DNA from: an uncultured Lachnospiraceae bacterium
Lineage (GTDB): Bacteria; Bacillota; Clostridia; Lachnospirales; Lachnospiraceae
Reading direction: 5' to 3'
DNA length: 36,930 bases
Assembly (NCBI GenBank): GCA_902766175.1
Contig: CACXCJ010000097.1
Coordinates: 1-36,930 of the forward strand
Shown: positions 8,995 through 19,694 of the stretch, one piece after another
Position numbering within the stretch: the stretch's first letter is position 1
How the letters are laid out: each line of letters begins with the position of its first letter
The notes under the pieces: model-generated
Seen by the model: only the letters and a program-made list of their open reading frames with translations
Databases searched by the model: none
What the model was told of the DNA's origin: nothing
Made by a program: the position numbers and the translations under genes

Positions 8995-9585
8995 TCAGAA
9001 CAGGATCCTGTGGATTCTGTCCTGCAGCTCCTCCTTCTTTTCCGCAAAGACCGCATCAAAGGAGCCGTTCTCCTCGACGCCGTCGTAATCCAGAAGAAAT
9101 CCGTCCGCGATCCCGGCTGCCCGGTCGGATACCGACAGAGCAGTTCCGTCCGGGAGCATCGCGGAGAGCTTCTGCTGGAACTCCGCGGGAAGGCGCCCCA
9201 GGTCGGACGCAGAGAAGCGGATCTCTCCCGCCTCCCCCGGATGCGCAGCCTTCACTGCCATCCTCAGCACCAGATCAAAGTACTGGCCGGGGGGAAGCGC
9301 AGCGATTCTCTTCTTCGCCTCGCCGATGACCTCCGCGATCAGCTCCTGCTTCGCCGTGAGAATGCCTCTCCGCCGCTCAAGATCCGCGGCGCTCTTTACC
9401 CGCGCCTCTCCCTCGGCAATTCTTTTCGCTGCGTCCTGCCTGATTTTCTCGCACCGGGAGGCGGCCTCCGCCTCCGCCTTTTTCTTCTGCTCCGCCGCGG
9501 CGGCCTCCGCCTTGTTCAGGACGGCGTCCTGCTCCGCCCTGGACTCCGCGCGGATGTCCTCGATGATTTTTTCCAGTCCAGTCAT
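8995..9585 (-). CDS. ntpE: V-type ATP synthase/ATPase subunit E
   Basis: A peripheral-stalk subunit, 196 aa. The N-terminal half is a long charged coiled coil (about 1-95, rich in Ala, Glu, Lys: EAAAAEQKKKAEAEAASRCE), and the C-terminal globular part (VSDRAAGIADGFLLDYDGVEENGSFD) carries the family's Gly-Gly-like strand motif. It should pair with the small coil subunit encoded first in the operon to form the stator. AAGGAAG precedes the ATG at 9585. Confidence 0.9.
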   Translation of the reverse strand: MTGLEKIIEDIRAESRAEQDAVLNKAEAAAAEQKKKAEAEAASRCEKIRQDAAKRIAEGEARVKSAADLERRRGILTAKQELIAEVIGEAKKRIAALPPGQYFDLVLRMAVKAAHPGEAGEIRFSASDLGRLPAEFQQKLSAMLPDGTALSVSDRAAGIADGFLLDYDGVEENGSFDAVFAEKKEELQDRIHRILF

Positions 9586-9619
9586 AGTCTTCCTTTCCTG
9601 AAAGCACCGGTTCGGCAGA

Positions 9620-12110
<2,491 letters not shown>

Positions 12111-12132
12111 AGACGCAGCTCCTTTCCGGATC

Positions 12133-12444
12133 TCACTCGGTCAGTGATTTCAGGACCGCCTCGACGGCCTCGGGAATCTTTGTCCTGGCGCTGTTCTTCA
12201 GGAGCTGCGCCTCGGCCTCCGCTTCCTTCCGCTTCTCGAGAAGCAGGTCCTTCTGCTTCTCTTCCGCCGCCCTGAGCGTCTGCTCCGCCTCCCGGCGCGC
12301 ATCCGCCTCGGCCTTCCGGATCAGAGCATCCGCTTCCTTCCCGGCCCGGTCCAGAATTTCCTGCGCCTTTCCGGCAGCGCCGGCCTCAGCTGCCTTTGTC
12401 TCCTGTTCCGCGCGGCGGATCGCATCGATTGCCTCTTTCGCCAT
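12133..12444 (-). CDS. ntpF: V-type ATPase small coiled-coil peripheral-stalk subunit (NtpF/H type)
   Basis: A 103-aa almost wholly helical, charged protein (KEAIDAIRRAEQETKAAE onward, Ala/Glu/Lys/Arg heptads to residue 85), typical of the subunit that pairs with E in the stator. It is the first gene of the operon, matching the Enterococcus hirae order F-I-K-E-C-G-A-B-D. ATG 12444 has GAGG 8 nt upstream; the GTG three codons earlier overlaps that ribosome site, so I reject it. Low-complexity sequence makes identification depend partly on position. Confidence 0.8.
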   Translation of the reverse strand: MAKEAIDAIRRAEQETKAAEAGAAGKAQEILDRAGKEADALIRKAEADARREAEQTLRAAEEKQKDLLLEKRKEAEAEAQLLKNSARTKIPEAVEAVLKSLTE

Positions 12445-12490
12445 GTCTCTCACCTCGCTTTCGCTCGCCGGAAGAAAGTCGACAGTTTTT

Positions 12491-12519
12491 ATAATACGCG
12501 TAGATTAATCTGCATTATT
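12491..12519 (-). promoter_or_regulatory. Possible promoter of the V-ATPase operon
   Basis: The 195 bp upstream of the first V-ATPase gene (12445-12639) are AT-rich and contain a minus-strand TATTAT -10 candidate (12491-12496) followed by AAAAAC. The -35 position at 17 bp (12514-12519) reads AATAAT, a poor match. The palindrome AGATTAATCT lies between the two. I see no gene in this stretch; the promoter call is weak. Confidence 0.3.
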
Positions 12520-12639
12520 CAGATAATTTTGTGTAAAAAATATAAACAAACGATGAAAGCTGCCTGCAAGAACTCCCGGCCATATGCAGCATATTTGCAG
12601 AATGTCTTTCTGATTGTACCATGATTGTGCAGAATTGGC

Positions 12640-12671
12640 AACAAATCGGAGAGAATCCTCTCCGATTTGTT
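12640..12671 (-). terminator. Hairpin between radical SAM gene and V-ATPase operon
   Basis: A perfect 14-bp stem (AACAAATCGGAGAG with CTCTCCGATTTGTT) and an AATC loop lie 27 bp beyond the stop of the radical SAM gene. The stem's own outer T-rich arm (GATTTGTT) may serve as the U tract; no long T run follows. A terminator for the upstream minus-strand unit, separating it from the V-ATPase operon, is the simplest reading. Confidence 0.6.
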
Positions 12672-12698
12672 CCTCTTCTTGGTGATTTTGTCTATATT

Positions 12699-14036
12699 TT
12701 AACGTTTGACTTCTTCCCAGAGCTCGTCTGCGACCTTGTCCCACTCCCTCGCGTACGGCGCGGTCTTCGCGTAGAGGTGCTCGGTAGTCTCCGGGGACTG
12801 CAGGTCCGTGGACTTCGCGCCGCTCGCCTTGACCATCGCCGGAAGCTTCTCCGGGTTCTCAAGCATCGGGCAGGGCTTCAGCAGGTTCTTGTTGAACGGC
12901 ATGTTCTTGTGGTACTGCATGAAGAGCGGGCTCTGCAGCGCCTGAAGGAGCGTCTTCTCCCGGATATTGGAATCGGAGTAGTGGACGAATACGCACGGGT
13001 CCACGTCGCCGTTCGCGTTGATGTGCAGATATCTCTTTCCGCCGGCGATACAGCCGTTCACGTACGTGCCGTCGTTCTGGAAGTCGAGGATGAAGAGCGG
13101 ATTGTCCCTCCGATACTCTCTCAGGCGCCGCATCGTCTCCGTGCGTTGCTCCGGCGTCGGCAGAAGCTCCGGCACCGCGTCGTTTCCGACCGGCATGTAG
13201 TGGAAGAACCAGGCGAAGAACACGCCCATATCGCGCAGGCTGTCCAGGTACTCCTTCGAAGTGATGGAGTCGAAGTTTGCGCGCGTGTAGCAGCAGGAGA
13301 TGCCGTAGACCAGTCTCTTCCTGTGGAGCAGGTTCACCGCCTTCACGACCTTCTGGTAGACACCGCTGCCTCTTCTGCCATCCGTCGCCGCCTCAAATCC
13401 CTCGAGCGAGATCGCCGGGACGAAGTTCTTCACGCGGAGCATCTCGTCCGCAAACGCCTCATCGATCAGGGTTCCGTTCGTAAAGCTCAGGAAGACGCAG
13501 TCCGGATGGCGCTCGCAGAGCGTGATGATGTCCTTCTTCCGGACCAGCGGCTCGCCGCCCGTGTAGATGTAGAAGTACACGCCGAGCTCACGGCCCTGGT
13601 TCACGATGCTGTCAATTTCCTCCAGGGAGAGGTTCAGCTTGTTGCCGTACTCGGCTGCCCAGCAGCCGGTGCAGTGCAGGTTGCAGGCACTCGTCGGGTC
13701 AAGAAGAATTGCCCACGGAATGTTGCAGTCAAGCTCCTTCCTGAGCTTCTCCTCTTTCTTCCAGCCCGCGAGTACGGCGTTCAGGAAGAAGTTTCCTCCA
13801 ATCGTCTTCGCGACCTCCGGGTCCACATCCTTTATGATGCGGAGAATGAATTTATGGTACGGGTGGTCCGGGTCCTCGATCACCTGACGGATCACCTTTC
13901 TCGCCGGCGCGAAGTCCTCTCCCGCAAAGCGGTCCGCCCAGTCCATGATCATGCGGAGGTTCTTCTCCGGATCCTTGTAGATCGCGTCGATCGCCTTGTT
14001 CAGGCCGTACTGCTCAAGTGACTTGATCAATTCCAT
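12699..14036 (-). CDS. Radical SAM protein with C-terminal Cys-rich region
   Basis: A 445-aa radical S-adenosylmethionine enzyme. After an N-terminal helical region (about 1-105), the [4Fe-4S] motif CNLHCTGC puts the three ligands at Cys118, Cys122 and Cys125 (CxxxCxxC), followed by a glycine-rich SAM site (FYIYTGGEPLVRKKDI). C-terminal cysteines (CIAGGKRYLHINANGDVDPC and LLKPCPML) look like SPASM-type auxiliary cluster ligands. The substrate is not recognisable. It overlaps the end of the HdeD-like gene by 23 bp, so the two are co-transcribed; GGAGAAAAG precedes ATG 14036. No peptide precursor gene is visible nearby, so I do not call it a RiPP maturase. Confidence 0.88.
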   Translation of the reverse strand: MELIKSLEQYGLNKAIDAIYKDPEKNLRMIMDWADRFAGEDFAPARKVIRQVIEDPDHPYHKFILRIIKDVDPEVAKTIGGNFFLNAVLAGWKKEEKLRKELDCNIPWAILLDPTSACNLHCTGCWAAEYGNKLNLSLEEIDSIVNQGRELGVYFYIYTGGEPLVRKKDIITLCERHPDCVFLSFTNGTLIDEAFADEMLRVKNFVPAISLEGFEAATDGRRGSGVYQKVVKAVNLLHRKRLVYGISCCYTRANFDSITSKEYLDSLRDMGVFFAWFFHYMPVGNDAVPELLPTPEQRTETMRRLREYRRDNPLFILDFQNDGTYVNGCIAGGKRYLHINANGDVDPCVFVHYSDSNIREKTLLQALQSPLFMQYHKNMPFNKNLLKPCPMLENPEKLPAMVKASGAKSTDLQSPETTEHLYAKTAPYAREWDKVADELWEEVKR

Positions 14037-14598
14037 AGCTTTTCTCCTTCCCCACGCCGGCAGACCCCTTGTAGGACTTCACGGCGACAAGCATAACATA
14101 GTGATTCATGATTCCTTCCAGAAGAACCATCAGTCCGAGAACGATGTGTCCGACATTCAGCTTCCCGAACGGGTGGAGCATCATGAAGAACGCCGTCACC
14201 GCGACCAGAATCGACAGGACGAAGATGATGTTCCACGCGACGAGGCCGAACTTCCGCGCGTCGGCCGCGATCTGGATCTTGAACAGGCTGTCCGCCAGCA
14301 CCAGGATGCCGAGCAGAAGAACAACCGTGTTGAGGTCCGGCTCCCTGAGGAGAATGATCGCTCCCACGCAGATGACCAGCACCCCGAGTGCAAAATCATA
14401 CTGAAACGCCAGACAGTAAAAATCCTTCGAAAAATAGCCGATCAGCCGGATAATGCCATATGCAATCAATAGTCCGGCGCAGACCAGGCTGAAAATAGGA
14501 AACGAAAAAATAAAATTAATAAAGCTCAGGACGGCCAGGGCGTACAGAATCAGGGAAATGACGATGTATCCCCGGCGCGCCAGTCTGTTTGCGTCCAC
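14014..14598 (-). CDS. HdeD-like (DUF308) membrane protein
   Basis: A small inner-membrane protein of about 194 aa with roughly six hydrophobic segments in hairpins (IVISLILYALAVLSFINFIF, IFSLVCAGLLIAYGII, YDFALGVLVICVGAIILL, TVVLLLGILVLADSLF, NIIFVLSILVAVTAFFMML, VGHIVLGLMVLLEGIM). This repeat pattern is that of the HdeD/DUF308 family, which in enterobacteria is linked to acid resistance. I prefer GTG 14598 because GGAGG lies 5 nt upstream; a TTG at 14634 lacks a ribosome site and sits too close to the promoter region. It is first in a two-gene unit with the radical SAM gene and divergent from a TetR regulator that probably controls it. Confidence 0.75.
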   Translation of the reverse strand: MDANRLARRGYIVISLILYALAVLSFINFIFSFPIFSLVCAGLLIAYGIIRLIGYFSKDFYCLAFQYDFALGVLVICVGAIILLREPDLNTVVLLLGILVLADSLFKIQIAADARKFGLVAWNIIFVLSILVAVTAFFMMLHPFGKLNVGHIVLGLMVLLEGIMNHYVMLVAVKSYKGSAGVGKEKSYGIDQVT

Positions 14599-14639
14599 GT
14601 GCGCCTCCGCAGATTTTAAAGTCAGATCTTGCAAAAGAG

Positions 14640-14664
14640 AGTATAATAGTTCAGTCAGACTGAA
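14640..14664. promoter_or_regulatory. Divergent promoter region with 15-bp palindromic operator
   Basis: A perfect palindrome TTCAGTCAGACTGAA (14650-14664) lies directly beside a plus-strand TATAAT (14642-14647) and a minus-strand TATACT (14640-14645). It is in the gap between the divergent tetR-like gene and the HdeD-like/radical SAM unit. Neither -10 has a convincing -35 at 17 bp. The location and symmetry suit binding by the adjacent TetR-family dimer, repressing both directions. The ligand and protein assignment are inference. Confidence 0.55.
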
Positions 14665-14714
14665 TTTTCTGTCAGTTCCGCGCGATTTCGTTTCCGGCTC
14701 CAGAGGTTTTACCC

Positions 14715-15281
14715 ATGAACAGAACCGAGCAGCTGATCGAGGATGCCTTCAGTGAGCTCCTTGAGGAAATGCCCTACAACAAAATAACGGTGAAGAGCAT
14801 CATTGAGCGCTGCGGCATCAACCGGAACACCTTCTATTATCATTATGAAGGAATCCCGGAGCTGACCGTCCACATGGTCTCCTCACAGATCGAGAAGATC
14901 ATCCGGAGCCAGGGGCCTGCCGGGGAGCCGCTCGACTACCTTCTTCCGCTCATCGACTACATTCTGGAGAAGAAGAAGGCGCTGCTTCACGTCTACGACT
15001 CCGTGGGCCGCGAGGCCTTTCAGAATGAGCTCCGGAAGCTCTGCCGCTTCAGCTTCACCGCCTATGTCGCTGAATTCGCGAAGGAGCGGAAGCTCTCGGC
15101 GGAGGATGCGAACGTGCTGCTGCTTTTCTGTCAGTCCGCGTTCCTCGGCGTCCTGCTCGACTGGCTTGACCACGATCTGAACTACGATCTCAGATCCGTT
15201 CTGATCCACCTCAACAAGCTGCTCCGCCGGCCATCCGGCTCCGGCAGTCCCGAGGTGGAACGCGGATCATCCTCTCAGTGA
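14715..15281 (+). CDS. TetR/AcrR-family transcriptional regulator
   Basis: A 188-aa regulator. Residues about 5-55 are a TetR helix-turn-helix ([29 protein letters not shown]); the remainder is a helical ligand/dimerisation domain with no recognised ligand. The last ~15 residues are Ser/Gly-rich. It is divergent from the HdeD-like/radical SAM pair, across a perfect palindrome, so autoregulation and control of that pair are likely. Its 3' end overlaps the metK gene by 15 bp in convergent orientation. Confidence 0.88.
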   Translation: MNRTEQLIEDAFSELLEEMPYNKITVKSIIERCGINRNTFYYHYEGIPELTVHMVSSQIEKIIRSQGPAGEPLDYLLPLIDYILEKKKALLHVYDSVGREAFQNELRKLCRFSFTAYVAEFAKERKLSAEDANVLLLFCQSAFLGVLLDWLDHDLNYDLRSVLIHLNKLLRRPSGSGSPEVERGSSSQ

Positions 15282-16433
15282 CTTAAGAGCCGCGAGCAAT
15301 GCCTCGTCCGGCTCCTCCCACGGTAATCCGGCCTTGCCGAAGTGCCCGTAGACGGAGGTCGCGGAGTAGATCGGCCTCCTTAAATCCAGGCGCCTGATGA
15401 TGGCCGCGGGCCGCAGGTCCAGGTTCTCTGCAATCGCCCTCTCAATCTTCTCCTCCGGCACCTTTGCCGTCCCGTAGGAGTCGACGGAAATGCTCACCGG
15501 CTGCGCGACGCCGATCGCGTATGCGAGCTGCAGCTCGCACCGGTCCGCAAGGCCGGCCATGACGACGTGCTTTGCGATGAAGCGCGCCATGTACGCCGCG
15601 GAGCGGTCCACCTTCGTCGGATCCTTCCCGGAGAATGCGCCGCCGCCGTGCCGCGCATAGCCGCCGTAGGTGTCCGCGATGATCTTCCGTCCGGTGAGTC
15701 CGGTGTCCGCCGCGGGACCGCCGAGCACGAAGCGTCCCGTCGGGTTGATGAAGAATCTCGTATTCTCATCGATGTAGTGCGCCGGAAGCACCGTGAAGAG
15801 GTTCTTCCGGATTGCCGCGCGGATCTCCTCCAGATCCACGTCCGGATCGTGCTGCGCGGAGACCACCAGCGTGTGGATGCGGGTGGGCTTTCCGTCATTG
15901 TACTCCATGGTGACCTGTGTCTTGCCATCCGGCCTGAGCCACGGAAGAGTTCCGTTCTTTCTCAGCTCCGCGAGATGCCTTGCGAGCGTGTTCGCCATCT
16001 GTGCCGCCGCCGGCATCAGCTCCGGCGTCTCATTGCAGGCAAATCCGTACATCATGCCCTGATCGCCCGCGCCGAGATCCAGCGCATCACTGCCGTTCTC
16101 CTTGCTCTCGTAGGAGCGGTCCACGCCCATCGCGATGTCCGGAGACTGCGCGTGGATGGTACTGGTGATCCTGCAGTGATCGGTGAAGCCATAGGACTCG
16201 TCGGTGTATCCGATCTCCCGGATCACCTGCCGCGCGATCTTCTCGTAGTCGACCGAGCCCCGTGTCGTGATCTCCCCCATGATGTGCACCGCACCCGGCT
16301 CCGCCGTCACCTCACACGCGCAGCGGCTCTCCGGATCCTGCTTCAGAAGTTCATCGAGAACGCGGTCTGCGATCTGGTCGCAGACCTTGTCCGGATGTCC
16401 CTCCGTCACCGCCTCCGATGTAAAAAGCTTCAT
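15267..16433 (-). CDS. metK: S-adenosylmethionine synthetase
   Basis: Makes SAM from methionine and ATP in the cytoplasm; 388 aa, normal for MetK. Visible signatures: [18 protein letters not shown] near the N-terminus (ATP/methionine site), [17 protein letters not shown] (family signature 1, about residue 118-134), and [19 protein letters not shown] (signature 2, about 260-280). AAGGA precedes ATG 16433. The leader is only about 50 nt from the predicted start of transcription, too short for a SAM riboswitch. SAM is also the cofactor of the nearby radical SAM enzyme, though the two are in separate units. Confidence 0.97.
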   Translation of the reverse strand: MKLFTSEAVTEGHPDKVCDQIADRVLDELLKQDPESRCACEVTAEPGAVHIMGEITTRGSVDYEKIARQVIREIGYTDESYGFTDHCRITSTIHAQSPDIAMGVDRSYESKENGSDALDLGAGDQGMMYGFACNETPELMPAAAQMANTLARHLAELRKNGTLPWLRPDGKTQVTMEYNDGKPTRIHTLVVSAQHDPDVDLEEIRAAIRKNLFTVLPAHYIDENTRFFINPTGRFVLGGPAADTGLTGRKIIADTYGGYARHGGGAFSGKDPTKVDRSAAYMARFIAKHVVMAGLADRCELQLAYAIGVAQPVSISVDSYGTAKVPEEKIERAIAENLDLRPAAIIRRLDLRRPIYSATSVYGHFGKAGLPWEEPDEALLAALKSLRG

Positions 16434-16488
16434 TTCCCCTGATTCCTTTCCGAAAATAAGATAAGGTAAGCCCGATTCTTACGACTGC

Positions 16489-16518
16489 ATCATACCCCGG
16501 AAGCGCGCCATGTGAAAA
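16489..16518 (-). promoter_or_regulatory. Putative metK promoter
   Basis: Minus-strand TATGAT (16489-16494) with TTTTCA (16513-16518) 18 bp upstream. The context GGGGTATGATG is shared with the region upstream of the L,D-transpeptidase gene. It starts immediately downstream of the terminator hairpin of the preceding gene, consistent with metK being its own unit. Confidence 0.45.
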
Positions 16519-16523
16519 CAGAC

Positions 16524-16565
16524 AAAGATCCGGGAATGTACGAATTCGAACATTTCCGGATCTTT
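16524..16565. terminator. Terminator hairpin between amidase gene and metK
   Basis: A 16-bp stem (AAAGATCCGGGAATGT pairing with ACATTTCCGGATCTTT, one G-T wobble) surrounds a 10-nt loop containing CGAATTCG. On the minus strand it is followed by TCTGTTTTC, so it can end the cell-wall operon whose last stop is at 16675; on the plus strand GCCTAATTTTT follows. No gene is seen in the rest of 16566-16674. Confidence 0.7.
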
Positions 16566-16674
16566 GCCTAATTTTTCAGACTATTTTCAGCTGTTCAGGA
16601 GCGGGCAGCGCTCCGTGCATTCTGCGCTCCCCGGAGTCCCCGGATTCGCGGAGCACGATGCGGCGGATGCGCCG

Positions 16675-17622
16675 TTATTCAGCGAAATACGCCTCAATTC
16701 CGTCTGCGGCTCCCGCCGCAAACCTTCTGAGGCTCTCGTCCCCGTGGTCCGTCTTCTTGTCCCCAAGCTCGAGGTCAATGCTCGGCATGCTGGAGTAGGC
16801 GGTCTGTGTGAGATCCATGTCCATGCTCCCGCCGGAAAAGATTTTCACATCCCGCTTCTTCAGTCCGTCGATCACGGACGTTCCGAACGCCTCGCTCTTT
16901 TTCCAGGTCGATGCCACCGGCTCCATTCCCTTCATGGCATCCGGCACACTCATGAAAAACGCGCCCTTGTCTGACGACGTCGAGTCAAAGTGGATGGCCA
17001 CGTGGCAGTCCGCATAGCGGTTTGCGAGCACCGTCCGGGCGATGTTGTCCAGCTGCACGTCGCTTCCCTCCCGGATCATGAGCACGCTGTACCCGCGCTT
17101 CAGGAGCTCACGGCGGAGAAGCTGCGCCGTTTTCAGGTTGACGCTGCTCTCCGGCGTCCCATCCGGGAACTCCATCCCGGAGGAGACCGCCGTGCTCTTC
17201 ACCGCGCCCGCCGCAGTAGTTCCTCCCGTCACCTTGGGCGTTCCGTCCGGGTGCGAGAGCGTTTTTGCGCTTCCTCCGCCCTTCGTCCCGTGTCCGGCAT
17301 TGACGCACACCACGGTGCTCCCGTGCGCGCCGTCCCTGTTCCGGTACAGAATTGCGCTCCCGCTCTTGATCGCGGAATTTCCCGCATACTTCATGTCATC
17401 CGTGATCTTCACCTCGGCGGCGGTGACGCCCGCCGGAAGGTCCGAAGCGGAGACCGCGGAGGCCGCACCCGATGCCGCTTTCTGGTCCGCGCCTGTTCCG
17501 GCATAGCCTGTCAGAAAGGTCCCCGGAAGCGCTCCCGCAGCGCCGATCGCTCCCGCAAGAACTGCCGCCGAGAAGACAGCCCGGATTCTTCCCCTGCTCC
17601 CTGTGAAATGAAACACTCCCAT
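16675..17622 (-). CDS. Secreted N-acetylmuramoyl-L-alanine amidase (Amidase_3)
   Basis: Cleaves the amide bond between muramic acid and L-alanine in peptidoglycan. From ATG 17622 (AAAAGGAGGGGT directly upstream) the product is 315 aa with an N-terminal signal/membrane segment (AVFSAAVLAGAIGAAGALPG). The Amidase_3 zinc motifs are present in order: VVCVNAGHGTKGGG (His), the Glu region in PDGTPESSVNLKTAQLLRRE, CHVAIHFDSTSSDKGAFF (His) and SIDLELGDKKTDH (catalytic Glu). A Gly/Thr-rich insertion after the first motif is somewhat unusual. It is third in an operon with a wall-binding-repeat protein and an L,D-transpeptidase. Confidence 0.88.
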   Translation of the reverse strand: MGVFHFTGSRGRIRAVFSAAVLAGAIGAAGALPGTFLTGYAGTGADQKAASGAASAVSASDLPAGVTAAEVKITDDMKYAGNSAIKSGSAILYRNRDGAHGSTVVCVNAGHGTKGGGSAKTLSHPDGTPKVTGGTTAAGAVKSTAVSSGMEFPDGTPESSVNLKTAQLLRRELLKRGYSVLMIREGSDVQLDNIARTVLANRYADCHVAIHFDSTSSDKGAFFMSVPDAMKGMEPVASTWKKSEAFGTSVIDGLKKRDVKIFSGGSMDMDLTQTAYSSMPSIDLELGDKKTDHGDESLRRFAAGAADGIEAYFAE

Positions 17623-17755
17623 ACCCCTCCTTTTCCTGTTCCTGCCGCCGCATCTGCACGCGCATTGCGCTTTCCCCGCGCACCGGGCAGGGCAGCGCGG
17701 TGCAGCCCGCCTGCCCGATCCGTACCTGACTGCGCCTCTCCGTCGCGCGGGCGGG

Positions 17756-18385
17756 TCAGAGCTTTCTAAGAATCGTGATCCGCCTGCCGGCATCCTCCGT
17801 GGCAGTCACCGTCAGCGTTCCGTCGCCGTTGTCCGTCATCACTGTGTAATTGCTGTATGCGCTGATGTCTCTGTAGCGCGGGTCGTCTCCGCGCCGGACC
17901 GGGTAGTACAGCGCGTTGAAGGTGCCGTTTGTGTTCGGGTAATACTCATCGTCCGAGGAGCGCATGACTGCACCGTCTGCGTACGCCCAGACCTGATGCA
18001 GCACGACATGCTCCTCCTGATTCATTTTCAGGCTCACGGAATGAATCACTCCCGCCGTATTGCCCGCCGAGACGTCCTGACCGTCAAGCGTCTCGCTCAC
18101 GATCTCATAGTCCCCGACCAGGCTGTCATACTCCGTCTCATTCCAGACGCCGAAGAGATCCGTGAGATACCCGTCCGGCGTCACCGCATTCTTAAGCGGT
18201 TCCCCGTCCTCATCCAGATAAACCCACTTCCCCTCCTCATTCACTTCCCAGCCTGCGCCCGCAAAGGCCGGGACAGCCGCCAGCGCGGCGAGGATGCACG
18301 AAAGCAGAAGGCCGGCCGCCACCCTGCGGCCCTGCATTCCGTGCCCGGTACCTCCGCTTTTCTTCTTTCTGCCTCTTCTCTGCAC
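17756..18385 (-). CDS. Secreted protein with wall-binding-type repeat, unknown function
   Basis: A 209-aa exported protein. Basic N-terminus, hydrophobic core VAAGLLLSCILAALAAVPAFA with likely cleavage after AFA. Right after it comes one choline/cell-wall-binding-like repeat (GWEVNEEGKWVYLDEDGEPLKN, Trp and aromatic pattern), then a beta-rich domain (about 75-205) with a YPNTNGTFNALYYPVRRGDD segment that I do not recognise. It lies between the L,D-transpeptidase (18 bp) and amidase genes, so a role at the cell wall is likely. An open frame for the amidase gene extends upstream into its 3' end but is not thought to be translated. Confidence 0.7.
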   Translation of the reverse strand: MQRRGRKKKSGGTGHGMQGRRVAAGLLLSCILAALAAVPAFAGAGWEVNEEGKWVYLDEDGEPLKNAVTPDGYLTDLFGVWNETEYDSLVGDYEIVSETLDGQDVSAGNTAGVIHSVSLKMNQEEHVVLHQVWAYADGAVMRSSDDEYYPNTNGTFNALYYPVRRGDDPRYRDISAYSNYTVMTDNGDGTLTVTATEDAGRRITILRKL

Positions 18386-18403
18386 TCTGCCTCTCCTTTC
18401 CCC

Positions 18404-19480
18404 TCACTCAAGGATCACGGTCGGTGTCTCCGGCATTTCCGCTGTCGGCGCGCGGAAGCTTCCGGACGCGCACGCGCCGGTATCGCTGTATGCGGCATAA
18501 ATGCTGTCAAACTGTTCCGCCGGTGCCTGGGCAATGCAGCAGGCGCCTCTGGCGAAGATCCGCAGGATCTCCTTCATGGCCTCCGGATCGATCGCGACGC
18601 ACCCGGCCGTGCTCGGCTTGTCCGCAACCGTGCAGTGCAGAAAGAGCGCCGTGCCTGTTCCCTTCTGCGCATTGTCCTTATTAAAGCCGGAGTTCAGACA
18701 GTAGTCATAGATTCCCTCCGCCCAGTCGGCGTAGAGACGCTCTCCGCTCTGGGAAGCGGCATCCGCGTTTGTCTCGAGACGGTTCGTGTAATCCGACCAG
18801 TACTGACTTCCGGCTGCCGTGTCAATCTTCACGTAATCCGCGGGGAAACCCTCCAGCGCGTCCTTCCGCCCGAAGGGGGTGTCCGCCTTCCACAGGCCGA
18901 TCGGCGTCGTGCCGTCTCCCGTGTGCCGGTGATTCGACATGCCGCCCCATCCGAGGACGCCTGCCGACTGCACCTTCACATGAAGCAGTCCGTCCGAGCC
19001 CCTTTCAAAGACCGTCACGCGCGCGCGGTTCCAGAGAGAGGTGTCCGAGGTTCCTGTCTTGTAGACCTCCTTCCCGCTCTTCACCGCAAACCCCTCCACT
19101 GTGATGAGCGAGTGCGCATCCTCCGGAAGCACGAAGCGGTTCACGTCGAAGGTGAGCGCCGAGGTGATCTCTGCGGCAGTTTTTTCCGCCGTATTCCCCG
19201 CAGTATTTTCCGCAGCATTTCCCACCGAATTTCCCGCCGCGGCAGCCGCAGCTTCCCCGGGGCCGGAGACCACCTGTCCCTGTGCCGTCTGCCCGTAGGC
19301 CCCGCCTGCGAATGCGGGAATGGCTGCCGCGCTCGAAAGAAATGCGGCAGCTGCCCATGCTGCGGCGAGAAGCCGGAGCCTTCCGAAGGCGTGCGCCCTT
19401 TCAGAGCCTCTTTTCACTCTCTCTGTCCGTTTCCGCTGGTTCCGTCTGTCTGTCCGATTCCATCCGTTTTCTTCTGTCAT
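18404..19480 (-). CDS. L,D-transpeptidase (YkuD domain), exported
   Basis: A 358-aa exported peptidoglycan cross-linking enzyme. The N-terminus is basic, followed by a signal segment (LLAAAWAAAAFLSSAAAIPAFA, about 38-58). A low-complexity Ala/Asn/Thr stretch (GNSVGNAAENTAGNTAEKTA, about 83-102) looks like a linker. The catalytic domain runs from about 105 to 325. The active-site signature HCTVADKPSTAGCVAI places His282 and the nucleophile Cys294. SNHRHTGDGTTPIGLW is the usual substrate-side strand. It opens the three-gene wall operon. A minus-strand TATGAT at 19551-19556 may be its -10, but the -35 is poor. Confidence 0.85.
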   Translation of the reverse strand: MTEENGWNRTDRRNQRKRTERVKRGSERAHAFGRLRLLAAAWAAAAFLSSAAAIPAFAGGAYGQTAQGQVVSGPGEAAAAAAGNSVGNAAENTAGNTAEKTAAEITSALTFDVNRFVLPEDAHSLITVEGFAVKSGKEVYKTGTSDTSLWNRARVTVFERGSDGLLHVKVQSAGVLGWGGMSNHRHTGDGTTPIGLWKADTPFGRKDALEGFPADYVKIDTAAGSQYWSDYTNRLETNADAASQSGERLYADWAEGIYDYCLNSGFNKDNAQKGTGTALFLHCTVADKPSTAGCVAIDPEAMKEILRIFARGACCIAQAPAEQFDSIYAAYSDTGACASGSFRAPTAEMPETPTVILE

Positions 19481-19656
19481 CAGTCCGCCTGTCCGAAAGA
19501 AATCCAGGGCCGCATGCAGCTATAGCCCCTCATTGTCAGTGATTGTACTCATCATACCCCAAATTACCTTGAAAGATATGGCGCCTTTCCTTTAAAGTTC
19601 CTGTCAAATTTCTGAATACGCAATCTTCCGGCTTTCCTGTATTTCCGAATGCGCGG

Positions 19657-19694
19657 AATTGTCAACCTGTTGTTCTCATATTCAGTTGACAATT
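19657..19694 (+). promoter_or_regulatory. BirA-type biotin operator
   Basis: A perfect 10-bp inverted repeat: AATTGTCAAC (19657-19666) and GTTGACAATT (19685-19694), separated by 18 bp. The form TTGTCAACC-N16-AGTTGACAA closely resembles the known BirA operator of Firmicutes and proteobacteria (TTGT(A/T)AACC-N14-16-GGTT(A/T)ACAA), with C in place of A/T. The right arm includes the -35 hexamer of the promoter that serves the MaoC-BioY-thiolase-ligase genes. Biotinoyl-AMP-BirA repression is inferred from motif and from bioY downstream; birA itself is not in the window. Confidence 0.75.

Noticed and set aside
12699-14036. RiPP (peptide natural product) maturase cluster around the radical SAM gene
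   Set aside because: No short precursor-peptide gene, leader peptidase or transporter lies nearby; the partner gene is an HdeD-like protein.
16434-16523. SAM riboswitch upstream of metK
   Set aside because: The predicted leader is only about 50 nt and shows none of the conserved S-box helices; the only strong hairpin belongs to the terminator of the previous gene.
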